Below are positions 1-6,709 of a DNA stretch of 9,015 bases, in pieces (position 1 is the first letter of the stretch; each line of letters starts with the position of its first letter). Under the pieces are notes generated by a model. That model had not been told where the DNA came from and did no database searches. It saw nothing but the letters and a program-made list of their open reading frames with translations. The stretch covers positions 1 to 9,015 of the forward strand of contig WRGS01000175.1 in the NCBI GenBank assembly GCA_009787075.1, read 5' to 3'. A program made the position numbers and the translations under genes. Source of the stretch: Paludibacter sp. (GTDB taxonomy: Bacteria; Bacteroidota; Bacteroidia; Bacteroidales; Paludibacteraceae).

Positions 1-2478
1 GTTGAAAGCGCGTCAATTTTCGTGAAAGAAACACATCAAGGGCTGATTACCAACGAATTGGGAGAATTTTCTATTGCGCTTAAAGCAGGAACTTACAATT
101 TGGAAATTTCCTGTTTGGGTTTTGAGAAAACACAGGAAAAAATTGTTATGCCCAATAGCGATTTTGAAAAAAACATTGTGTTGAAAATCAATAATTTGCA
201 ATTGAAAGAAGTTGTTGCACTTGCAGGAGAAGACCCCGCTTATGCGATTATGCGTCAAGCGATTGCCAAAGCGCCTTATTATCAAAATGTTGTAAAAAAT
301 TTGACTTATAACGCATATTCAAAGGGTTCGGGCAAAATGACTTCCATTCCGAAACTTTTTCAGGGCTTAATGAGTGCTGACGACAAAAAAGAAATGGAAA
401 AAGTGCGTGATAAAATTTTTCTGCTCGAATCTTACAGCGAGATAAAATTCACTGCACCTGATATTTACGAACAAAATATAAAAGCGTTTTCGAGTTCTTT
501 TCCAATGATGGACGACCCCAAAAGTTCGATTCTTTCCACGATGTATTCGCTTTACAATCCATATTTTCTGACCGCCCTTTCGCCGCTGAACAAAAATGCG
601 TTTGATTATTACCGTTTTCGTTACGAAGGTTTTGAAACTGTTGATAATCAAACAATTAACAAAATAAGCATAATTCCGCGCCTCAAAGACTCAAAATTTG
701 TTTCAGGTACGCTTTATATTGCAGACGATTATTGGAACGTACGCAACGCCGAAATTGCGATTTCGGTAATGGGAATGGATGTTATTTATCATCTTAATTA
801 TCACGAAGTTAGCGAAGGAATTTATCTTGTTGCCGATGCTCAAACAGAAATTAACGCAAATATTTTGGGCGTAAAATTTGAGGCAAATCTGCTTTCGTCG
901 ATGCAATTCACTGATATTGAGTTGAATGACTCTTTAATTGCAGCAGAAAAATCTAATTTGAAATCTGTTAAACTTAAAGAAAAAGGAAAGAAAAAATCTT
1001 TGGAAATAAAACATGATAATTCTATAAAACAAAATGTTGATTCTCTTGCAACTAACAGAGATTCAACATATTGGACAAGCGTTCGTAAAATTGTTCTCAC
1101 CGAAGAAGAACGCCAAAGTTATGCTCGCCGCGATACTTTGGAGCAATATCTTGATTCAATTGACAAAGCCGAGCGCAATCCGAAATTTAAAATTTCCGAT
1201 TTGATTTTTGGCGGGCGAGTTGGCAACGATTCTTCGCTGCTGTATTTCAGTTATTCGGGGCTGGCAAGAGCATGGGATGGCTACAATTTTACTGACGGTT
1301 TTCATCTGGGGCAAAGTTTTGGTTTTGATTTTAAAAGGAAAAAATCACATCATTTAACTATCAATCCATCAATATTTTATATGACTGCACGGAAAAATTT
1401 TGTTTGGAATGTCAATACTGATTTTTCTTATTTGCCAAAATCATTACGCGGAAATGTCAGTTTGGATTTTGGCAGAAAGACGCAGGATTACAGCGGTAAG
1501 ACAGGAATGCAGAACGTTTTAAACACTTCATACACATTATTTTATGGAAAAAATTATGCAAAACTTTATGACGAAAAATTTATTTGGCTTTCAAATGAAA
1601 TGGACATCGCCAACGGTTTGCAATTGATGGTCGGCACAGGTTTAGCGCAACGTAATGAATTGGAAATCAGAACAAAATATCATTTTTTTGGTAAAAAAGA
1701 ACGCTGGATGCCAAATGTGCCAGAATTTGCTGGCGAGCGCAATCCGCAATTTTCGGATTTGGCAAAATATGAAATTCGATTGACATATACGCCTGAATTT
1801 TACTATTTTATGGAAAATTGGGGCAAGCGTTATGTGCGCTCGCGCTTTCCTACTTTTACGCTTGATTTCCAAAGCGGCGTTTCTCTCGGTGGAAAATTCG
1901 CCTCAACGGCAACCGCTTCGCGTTTTAATCGGATAGAATTGGGAATAAAACAAAATATTAGCACAAGTATTTTTTCTCAAATAAATTATAATGTAATTTT
2001 TGGTAAATACTTTAATTCCAATGATTTTAATTATATAGATTACCAACATTTTGAAACGAGCGGTGGTTTGCTCGTTTCCACAAAAAACTTGCAAAACTCT
2101 TATGTTCTTTTACCATTTTATACTTTTTCAACAAGAAACTATTGGTTACAAGCGTTTTTCAACTACAATTCCGATTATATTTTGCTCAAACGGTTGCCGT
2201 TTTTGCAGGGAAAAATGTTCAGCGAAGGGCTTCACGCAAAATTGCTGCATACGGCAGAAAAACCGTTTTATACCGAATTTGGCTATTCACTTGGTATTCA
2301 ATTACTTGGGATTCGCAGCCTGATGGATTTCGGCGTTTTTGTTTCTTTCGACAAATTAAAATACAACAGCGTTGGTTTTCAAATCAGCATTCCGATTGTT
2401 AATGTTTTTGGCAAAAGCGGCGGCAGAAATGGCGTGATAACTTTGAATGTGAGCGGAATTGACGTGGAAATGTACTAA
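1..2478 (+). CDS. CarboxypepD_reg-like / DUF5686 outer-membrane protein, 5' end cut off
   Basis: The frame is open from the first base and ends at TAA 2476-2478, giving 825 codons. A GTG at 22-24 is not credible as the start, because the residues before it (VESASIF) and after it continue one carboxypeptidase-regulatory-like beta-sandwich (TNELGEFSIALKAGTY, CLGFE, about residues 1-60). The signal peptide and first strand therefore lie outside the window. A segment typical of DUF5686 follows (DPAYAIMRQAIAKAPYY, then KGSGKM and IPKLF, about residues 78-120). The long C-terminal half alternates polar and aromatic residues, as in an outer-membrane beta-barrel, and ends in a final strand (ITLNVSGIDVEMY). 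The family is common in Bacteroidota and resembles TonB-dependent receptors in its N-terminal domain, but no molecular function is established that I know of. A lysine-rich low-complexity patch lies near residues 318-345. The gene is convergent with recO and shares overlapping stop codons with it. Confidence 0.9.
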   Translation, partial: VESASIFVKETHQGLITNELGEFSIALKAGTYNLEISCLGFEKTQEKIVMPNSDFEKNIVLKINNLQLKEVVALAGEDPAYAIMRQAIAKAPYYQNVVKNLTYNAYSKGSGKMTSIPKLFQGLMSADDKKEMEKVRDKIFLLESYSEIKFTAPDIYEQNIKAFSSSFPMMDDPKSSILSTMYSLYNPYFLTALSPLNKNAFDYYRFRYEGFETVDNQTINKISIIPRLKDSKFVSGTLYIADDYWNVRNAEIAISVMGMDVIYHLNYHEVSEGIYLVADAQTEINANILGVKFEANLLSSMQFTDIELNDSLIAAEKSNLKSVKLKEKGKKKSLEIKHDNSIKQNVDSLATNRDSTYWTSVRKIVLTEEERQSYARRDTLEQYLDSIDKAERNPKFKISDLIFGGRVGNDSSLLYFSYSGLARAWDGYNFTDGFHLGQSFGFDFKRKKSHHLTINPSIFYMTARKNFVWNVNTDFSYLPKSLRGNVSLDFGRKTQDYSGKTGMQNVLNTSYTLFYGKNYAKLYDEKFIWLSNEMDIANGLQLMVGTGLAQRNELEIRTKYHFFGKKERWMPNVPEFAGERNPQFSDLAKYEIRLTYTPEFYYFMENWGKRYVRSRFPTFTLDFQSGVSLGGKFASTATASRFNRIELGIKQNISTSIFSQINYNVIFGKYFNSNDFNYIDYQHFETSGGLLVSTKNLQNSYVLLPFYTFSTRNYWLQAFFNYNSDYILLKRLPFLQGKMFSEGLHAKLLHTAEKPFYTEFGYSLGIQLLGIRSLMDFGVFVSFDKLKYNSVGFQISIPIVNVFGKSGGRNGVITLNVSGIDVEMY

Positions 2479-3200
2479 TAATCAAACACATCTGTCAGCA
2501 CTTCAAGCGATTTTATTTGAGGAAAATCGGGAATGTGAATGCGGTAAAAATCAAGCAGATTTTCAAGCGTTGTTTTGCGGCTTGCCCGAGAAAACGAAAT
2601 TTCGCTCATTTGTTCAAATTCTTTATCAATCAATGAGTTAAAAAGTGCGACATCATTATTTTTCAAAAAATGTTCGTGCTGTGGAATTTTATCTGAAAAT
2701 TCACCGCTTATAAGGTCAAAGTAATTGTAATTCAGATAATTGGCAGACGGCTCAAAGCCAAAAAATTTTGTCATTTTCATTAAAAATAATAAATGATAAT
2801 TTGCAAAATGTTTTTCCGTTTTATCTAAAAAAATTAAAGAATTTTCAATAAAATCAAACAAACGTTCGTCTTTTTCAGTTTGGCGAAGCGATTTATTCAC
2901 AATTTCAGCTACAAAGAGCGCAATTGCGGTTTTTTCAGCGCTTTGAAAAATATTATTATAAAACTTTGCAATTCGGATTTCCTTTAAATTCTGAATTGTT
3001 TTTTTAGGATTATTATAAACTGTAACTTCCACTAAATTAAGCGGTTGCAAAAAAGCAGCGCGATTGCCGCTTTTCATCGTTTTTGCTTTACGAAAAATAT
3101 ACGCCAACCGTCCAAACCTGCGCGTGAGCATAGTTACAATCAGCGAATTGTCGCTGTATTTAACTGAATGAAGAACGATTGCATCTGTTGTGTAAAGCAT
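2475..3200 (-). CDS. recO: DNA repair protein RecO
   Basis: This 241-residue protein has the usual RecO length. RecO acts in the cytoplasm in RecFOR recombination repair: it binds single-stranded DNA, displaces SSB together with RecR, and helps load RecA at gaps. The N-terminal part (about residues 1-80; YTTDAIVLHSVKYSDNS, LTRRFGRLAYIFRKAK) is the OB-fold seen in the family. The rest is helical and ends in a family-like tail (KSLEVLTDVFDY). There is no cysteine in the protein, so the zinc-finger CxxC pairs of many RecO proteins are absent; as far as I know this is normal in Bacteroidota. ATG at 3198-3200 is chosen because a good -7 promoter element lies just upstream (3220-3227). The gene stands alone on the minus strand, between a convergent DUF5686 gene and a divergent RNA ligase gene. 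Confidence 0.93.
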   Translation of the reverse strand: MLYTTDAIVLHSVKYSDNSLIVTMLTRRFGRLAYIFRKAKTMKSGNRAAFLQPLNLVEVTVYNNPKKTIQNLKEIRIAKFYNNIFQSAEKTAIALFVAEIVNKSLRQTEKDERLFDFIENSLIFLDKTEKHFANYHLLFLMKMTKFFGFEPSANYLNYNYFDLISGEFSDKIPQHEHFLKNNDVALFNSLIDKEFEQMSEISFSRASRKTTLENLLDFYRIHIPDFPQIKSLEVLTDVFDY

Positions 3201-3219
3201 TTTTTGCTGTTTTTACCTG

Positions 3220-3227
3220 CAAAAGTA
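3220..3227 (-). promoter_or_regulatory. Bacteroidota -7 element for recO
   Basis: On the minus strand this reads TACTTTTG, a perfect match to the Bacteroidota -7 consensus TAnnTTTG. It lies 19 bases upstream of the recO ATG, so the leader would be only about a dozen bases. The -33 element is not convincing: the nearest TTTG on this strand (3239-3242) leaves only 11 bases of spacing instead of about 19. I am fairly confident of the -7 element and unsure of the rest. Confidence 0.5.
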
Positions 3228-3256
3228 CATTTTTTTTCCAAAATTTTAAATCTTTA

Positions 3257-3286
3257 TTTGCCGAAATAAAAAAAATGCTATTTTTG
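3257..3286 (+). promoter_or_regulatory. Bacteroidota-type promoter for the RNA ligase gene
   Basis: TTTG at 3257-3260 (-33) and TATTTTTG at 3279-3286 (-7) are separated by 18 bases, close to the Bacteroidota optimum. Transcription would start near 3293. This supports ATG 3319 as the ligase start and argues against the in-frame TTG at 3292, which would lie at the transcript's first base. The promoter is divergent from that of recO. Confidence 0.65.
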
Positions 3287-3318
3287 CATTTTTGGTTATA
3301 AGTTTCAAAGAGATTTTT

Positions 3319-4368
3319 ATGGCAAAATTTGAATATCCCGATTTACTTAAAGAAATGATTGACAGGCGATTTATCAATGTTCAGAAACATCCGCGCCTGC
3401 CGCTTTGGCTGTACAATTACAGCAAGCGGGCGCAATACAAAGAAGTTTGGAATGAAGCGACCGTTGCCTGCCGAGGTCTGATTATGGACAAGGAAATGAA
3501 TATTGTTAGCCGTCCGTTCAAAAAATTTTTCAATTACTGGGAAATTGACCCTGAAAAAATTCCGCACGAACATTTTGCCGTTACCGAAAAAGTTGATGGC
3601 TCGCTGGGAATAAGTTATTGGTATAAAGGAGTTTGGCGCATTGCAACACGCGGCAGTTTTGATGGAAAGCAGGCGAGCAAAGCAAACGAAATTTTGCAAA
3701 AAAAACATTCAAAAAGCATCAAAAAAATGCGTCCAGAATTGACCTATCTTTTTGAAATTATTTATCCTGATAATAAAATTATTGTTGATTATGGAAACCG
3801 TGAGGAATTAATTCTGCTCGCGGTTATTGACACCGAAACAGGCGTGGAACTTACTGATTTTGAAGACATTGGCTTTCCTGTCATAAAAACTTATGACGAA
3901 CTGAACAGTTTTGAAGATATTATAAAATTCAAAGAAAGCAACCCCGATAATGCCGAAGGCGTGGTTGTACGCTTTGAGAGCGGATTGCGGCTAAAAGTGA
4001 AATTTGAAGAATATATGCGCCTGCACAATATTATGCTCGGAATGACAGGCATAAAAGTGTGGAATTATATTTCAAGAGGCAACGACATAGAAAAACTTTA
4101 CGAACTTGCCACCGAAGAGCAATTACTTTGGCTGAAAAGTACAGCGGAAAAAATTTTGTCGGACTATGAAAATCTCAAGCAAAAAATTATGACAGAATAT
4201 TGCGCTTTGCCAAGTTTTGATAATAAAAAAGAAGCGGCAGAATATATTACAGGCAAAGAAAATGAAGCAATTTTGTTTAATTTATTAAATAAAAAACCGA
4301 TAGAAAAACTTATCTGGCAAAAAATAAAACCCAACGAAAACGATTCGTGGTTTGCAGAACGCGGATGA
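3319..4368 (+). CDS. T4 Rnl1-type (RnlA family) RNA ligase, stand-alone
   Basis: This 349-residue protein has the full set of covalent nucleotidyltransferase motifs in order. Motif I is EKVDGS with the predicted AMP-accepting Lys91 (codon 3589-3591). It is preceded by the CRGLIMD segment (Arg52) and RPFKKFFN (65-72), as in T4 RNA ligase 1. Motif III is LFEIIYP (Glu146), motif IV is EGVVVRF (213-219) and motif V is LKVKF (Lys226, Lys228). The helical C-terminal region (about 237-349) replaces the T4 enzyme's specificity domain. By family knowledge such enzymes seal 5'-phosphate and 3'-OH RNA ends using ATP in three steps. No polynucleotide kinase/phosphatase, nuclease or phage gene is adjacent, so the cellular substrate is unknown. 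ATG 3319 is chosen over TTG 3292 because of the promoter position. A DNA ligase is unlikely, since there is no OB-fold signature and the motif surroundings are Rnl1-like. Confidence 0.85.
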   Translation: MAKFEYPDLLKEMIDRRFINVQKHPRLPLWLYNYSKRAQYKEVWNEATVACRGLIMDKEMNIVSRPFKKFFNYWEIDPEKIPHEHFAVTEKVDGSLGISYWYKGVWRIATRGSFDGKQASKANEILQKKHSKSIKKMRPELTYLFEIIYPDNKIIVDYGNREELILLAVIDTETGVELTDFEDIGFPVIKTYDELNSFEDIIKFKESNPDNAEGVVVRFESGLRLKVKFEEYMRLHNIMLGMTGIKVWNYISRGNDIEKLYELATEEQLLWLKSTAEKILSDYENLKQKIMTEYCALPSFDNKKEAAEYITGKENEAILFNLLNKKPIEKLIWQKIKPNENDSWFAERG

Positions 4369-4382
4369 AATAATAATTAATT
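4368..4382 (+). promoter_or_regulatory. second, imperfect copy of the Fur/PerR-type operator
   Basis: AAATAATAATTAATT here differs by a single base (14 of 15 identical) from the core of the palindrome at 4405-4419. It has the same 7-1-7 form with one asymmetric position. It starts at the last base of the ligase stop codon, 37 bases upstream of the main site, and is followed by a run of eight Ts (4381-4388). The sequence is very AT-rich, so a chance match is possible. Confidence 0.35.
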
Positions 4383-4399
4383 TTTTTTAACGCAAAATA

Positions 4400-4431
4400 T
4401 TTGCAAATAATAATTATTTGCATTTACTTTG
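4400..4431 (+). promoter_or_regulatory. promoter of the regulator-catalase operon
   Basis: TTTG at 4400-4403 can serve as the -33 element. TACTTTG at 4425-4431 is a slightly short version of the Bacteroidota -7 box (TAnnTTTG), with 21 bases between them. The spacer is almost filled by the palindrome at 4402-4422, so a bound repressor would directly block RNA polymerase. The start site would fall near 4438, which rules out the in-frame TTG at 4429 as start codon and favours ATG 4456. Confidence 0.5.
4402..4422 (+). promoter_or_regulatory. perfect 21-base palindrome, likely PerR/Fur operator
   Basis: The arms TGCAAATAAT (4402-4411) and ATTATTTGCA (4413-4422) are exact reverse complements around a single A at 4412. 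The inner 15 bases have the 7-1-7 layout of Fur-family boxes and share 5 of 7 bases per half with the Bacillus PerR box (TTATAAT-N-ATTATAA). It lies inside the promoter spacer of a Fur-family gene followed by catalase, so the simplest reading is a peroxide-responsive, autoregulated operator. Confidence 0.7.
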
Positions 4432-4455
4432 TATTTTAAAAATATTTTTGGTCAA

Positions 4456-4890
4456 ATGGATACAGGAGAAATAATCAAAAAAGCAGGATTAAAGGCAACT
4501 ACGCAACGAAAAATAATTTATAAATTGATGATGGAATCTGGTCACAGCACGATAGACGATATTATTTCAAAATTACGGCAACAACATCCAGAAATCACAA
4601 TATCAACTATTTATCGTATTTTAGATACGTTTTGTCAAGCGGGTTTATTATCAAAAATGAATCATCCTAACGGAAAAAGTTATTTTGATATTACTCCGTC
4701 AATTCATCACCATATTTTTACGAACGATAACCAAGTGATTGATTATATTGACAATGAATTATCCGATTTTATAATAAATCACTTAAACTTAAAAGGCAAT
4801 TTGTTAAAAGATTATAAAATAAAAAACATATCAATACAAATTTTTGTAAATAATAAAAATCAAATCGGTTTATGGAAAAGAAAAAATTAA
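4456..4890 (+). CDS. perR: PerR-like Fur-family transcriptional repressor lacking the zinc cysteines
   Basis: This 144-residue protein has the Fur/PerR architecture: a winged-helix DNA-binding domain (about 1-80; LKATTQR, recognition helix ISTIYRILDTF at 49-59) and a C-terminal dimerisation/metal domain. Aligned by eye with Bacillus PerR, the five sensing-site ligands are present: His30, Asp78, His84, His86 and Asp96. Asp rather than Glu at the last position favours PerR over Fur. The structural zinc site is absent: the usual CxxC after HHH reads TNDN, and the C-terminal pair is also gone. The only cysteine (Cys60) is in the DNA-binding domain. ATG 4456 fits the promoter. The gene overlaps the catalase start by 19 bases, which suggests translational coupling. 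Likely role: iron- or manganese-dependent repression of its own operon, relieved by peroxide. The peroxide-sensing role is inference; the family is certain. Confidence 0.82.
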   Translation: MDTGEIIKKAGLKATTQRKIIYKLMMESGHSTIDDIISKLRQQHPEITISTIYRILDTFCQAGLLSKMNHPNGKSYFDITPSIHHHIFTNDNQVIDYIDNELSDFIINHLNLKGNLLKDYKIKNISIQIFVNNKNQIGLWKRKN

Positions 4891-6338
4891 CAACAACTTC
4901 CGGTCGTCCTGTTGCGGATAACCAGAATGTTCAGACAGCAGGGCAACGAGGTCCAATGCTTGTGCAAGACCCATGGTTTTTGGAAAAACTCGCTCATTTC
5001 GACAGAGAAGTAATCCCCGAACGCCGTATGCATGCAAAAGGTTCAGGCGCATACGGAACGTTTATTGTAACGCACGATATAACAAAATATACGCGTGCTT
5101 CTATTTTTGCAGAAGTCGGTAAAAAAACTGATTGTTTTGTCCGTTTTTCCACCGTAGCAGGCGAACGCGGAGCAGCCGATGCAGAACGCGACATACGCGG
5201 TTTTGCCATAAAATTTTATACCGATGCTGGCAACTGGGATTTGGTAGGCAACAACACGCCCGTATTCTTTTTGCGCGACCCGCTTAAATTTCCTGATTTG
5301 AATCACGCAGTCAAGCGCGACCCGCGAACCAATCTTCGCAGCGCAAATAATAACTGGGATTTTTGGACGCTTTTGCCAGAAGCCTTGCATCAGGTAACTA
5401 TTACAATGAGCGACAGAGGAATTCCATATTCTTATCGGCATATGCACGGCTTTGGAAGCCATACATTTAGTTTTATCAATAAAGATAATATCAGAACGTG
5501 GGTAAAATTCCATCTTGTAACTTTGCAGGGAATAAAAAACCTCACAGACGAAGAAGCGGAAGCCATTGTTGCCAAAGACAGGGAATCACATCAAAGAGAT
5601 TTATACTGTTCCATTGAAAAAGGCGACTTTCCCCGCTGGGAATTCAAAATACAGGTAATGACCGAAGAACAGGCAAACAATTACAGAATTAATCCGTTTG
5701 ATTTGACTAAAACATGGTCGCATAAAGATTTTCCTTTAATTGATGTAGGGATTTTGGAACTTAATAAAAATCCTGAAAATTATTATGCCGAAGTAGAACA
5801 ATCCGCTTTTAATCCGATGAACATAGTTGATGGCTTGGGATTTTCGCCAGATAAGATGTTGCAAGGGCGGTTATTTTCTTATGGAGATGCGCAACGCTAC
5901 CGTTTGGGAGTTAATCATATCGAAATTCCTGTCAATCGTCCGCGTTGTCCGTTCCATTCTTATCACCGCGATGGAGCAATGCGCGTAGATGGAAATTACG
6001 GTTCTACTATTGGTTATGAACCAAACAGTTATGACGAATGGCAGGAATCACCTAAAACAAAAGAACCTCCGCTAAAATTGCAAGGAGAAGCCTATAACTA
6101 CAATGAGCGGGAATACGATGATGATTACTACAGTCAGCCGCGTGATTTGTTCCGTTTGATGTCGTCGGCGCAACAGCAAGTTCTTTTTGAAAATACAGCC
6201 CGCTCAATAGGCGATTCAGAATTATTTATAAAACAACGCCATGTAAGGAACTGCTGCAAAGCCGATCCTGCTTATGGAGCTGGCGTTGCCAAAGCACTTG
6301 GCATTTCATTGGAGGAGGCGTTGAAAGCCTCTCGATAA
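4872..6338 (+). CDS. katA: monofunctional haem catalase (small subunit)
   Basis: This 488-residue enzyme converts hydrogen peroxide to water and oxygen in the cytoplasm; it has no signal peptide. The distal active site is intact: His54 in RRMHAKG and Asn127 in DLVGNNTPVFF, with the conserved RFSTV (91-95) and RDIRGFAIKFY (106-116) segments between them. The proximal haem-binding signature RLFSYGDAQRYRLG supplies the axial Tyr337 (codon 5880-5882). The length matches small-subunit catalases, which usually bind haem b and often NADPH. The start ATG 4872 gives the normal N-terminus and lies inside the end of the upstream regulator gene in another frame. No separate promoter is visible, so it is probably transcribed from the regulator's promoter. 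A hairpin lies 14 bases after its stop. Confidence 0.97.
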   Translation: MEKKKLTTTSGRPVADNQNVQTAGQRGPMLVQDPWFLEKLAHFDREVIPERRMHAKGSGAYGTFIVTHDITKYTRASIFAEVGKKTDCFVRFSTVAGERGAADAERDIRGFAIKFYTDAGNWDLVGNNTPVFFLRDPLKFPDLNHAVKRDPRTNLRSANNNWDFWTLLPEALHQVTITMSDRGIPYSYRHMHGFGSHTFSFINKDNIRTWVKFHLVTLQGIKNLTDEEAEAIVAKDRESHQRDLYCSIEKGDFPRWEFKIQVMTEEQANNYRINPFDLTKTWSHKDFPLIDVGILELNKNPENYYAEVEQSAFNPMNIVDGLGFSPDKMLQGRLFSYGDAQRYRLGVNHIEIPVNRPRCPFHSYHRDGAMRVDGNYGSTIGYEPNSYDEWQESPKTKEPPLKLQGEAYNYNEREYDDDYYSQPRDLFRLMSSAQQQVLFENTARSIGDSELFIKQRHVRNCCKADPAYGAGVAKALGISLEEALKASR

Positions 6339-6352
6339 TATTATTCTTTTTG

Positions 6353-6385
6353 ATGTTGGTACTGGTTTGATGCCAGTACCAACAT
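6353..6385 (+). terminator. 13-bp perfect hairpin after the catalase gene
   Basis: ATGTTGGTACTGG (6353-6365) and its exact reverse complement (6373-6385) enclose a 7-base loop (TTTGATG). The stem is strong for this AT-rich region and starts 14 bases after the catalase stop, so a terminator or mRNA-stabilising 3' end is likely. The downstream tract is TATTATTAAAATTT, not a clean U-run, so termination may be partial and the DUF4491 gene may receive read-through. Confidence 0.6.
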
Positions 6386-6409
6386 TATTATTAAAATTTA
6401 TATTTTATT

Positions 6410-6709
6410 ATGATGCAATTTATAGAAACACATCATTTGACAGGAATTATCATCGGCTTGATTACTTTTCTGATAATTGGACTTTTTCATCCTTTGGTGG
6501 TAAAAGGAGAATATTATTTTGGCGTAAAATGCTGGTGGGTATTTTTGCTCTTGGGAATTGGCGGAATTATTGCCGCCCTGCTCTTGCAAAACATCATTGC
6601 AGCGGCATCTTGCGGAGTTTTTGCATTTTCATCCTTTTGGTCAATTGGCGAACTTTTTGAACAGCGCAAACGAGTTGAAAAAGGCTGGTTTCCAAAAAGG
6701 AAGCCGTGA
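6410..6709 (+). CDS. DUF4491 family small membrane protein
   Basis: This 99-residue protein matches what I recall of the DUF4491 family throughout. It has an opening hydrophobic stretch LTGIIIGLITFLIIGLFHP (about 10-28), the segment KGEYYFGVKCWWVFLLLGIGG (second helix) and IIAAASCGVFAFSSFWSIGE (third helix). It ends with a charged tail (LFEQRKRVEKGWFPKRKP). Three membrane helices in the inner membrane are predicted; the function is unknown. Two adjacent ATG codons (6410, 6413) are both possible starts. It lies 71 bases after catalase, beyond the hairpin, with no clear promoter of its own, so it may be expressed by read-through from the oxidative-stress operon. A link to peroxide defence is only suggested by position. 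Confidence 0.85.
   Translation: MMQFIETHHLTGIIIGLITFLIIGLFHPLVVKGEYYFGVKCWWVFLLLGIGGIIAALLLQNIIAAASCGVFAFSSFWSIGELFEQRKRVEKGWFPKRKP

Noticed and set aside
22..24. GTG as start of the DUF5686 protein
   Set aside because: The frame is open to the window edge and the residues before it belong to the same regulatory-like domain; the gene is truncated by the window.
3239..3242. TTTG (minus strand) as -33 element of recO
   Set aside because: It leaves only 11 bases to the -7 element, too short for the Bacteroidota promoter spacing.
4429..4455. TTG start giving the Fur-family protein nine more residues
   Set aside because: TTG 4429 overlaps the -7 element; ATG 4456 gives the usual N-terminus for the family.
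5043..5513. 156-codon minus-strand frame inside katA
   Set aside because: It lies antisense to a fully conserved catalase region, has no recognisable domain, and its composition looks like a by-product of the catalase codons.
6367..6660. 97-codon plus-strand frame starting inside the hairpin after katA
   Set aside because: It overlaps the DUF4491 gene in another frame; the DUF4491 frame has recognisable family sequence while this one has none and starts within the hairpin loop.
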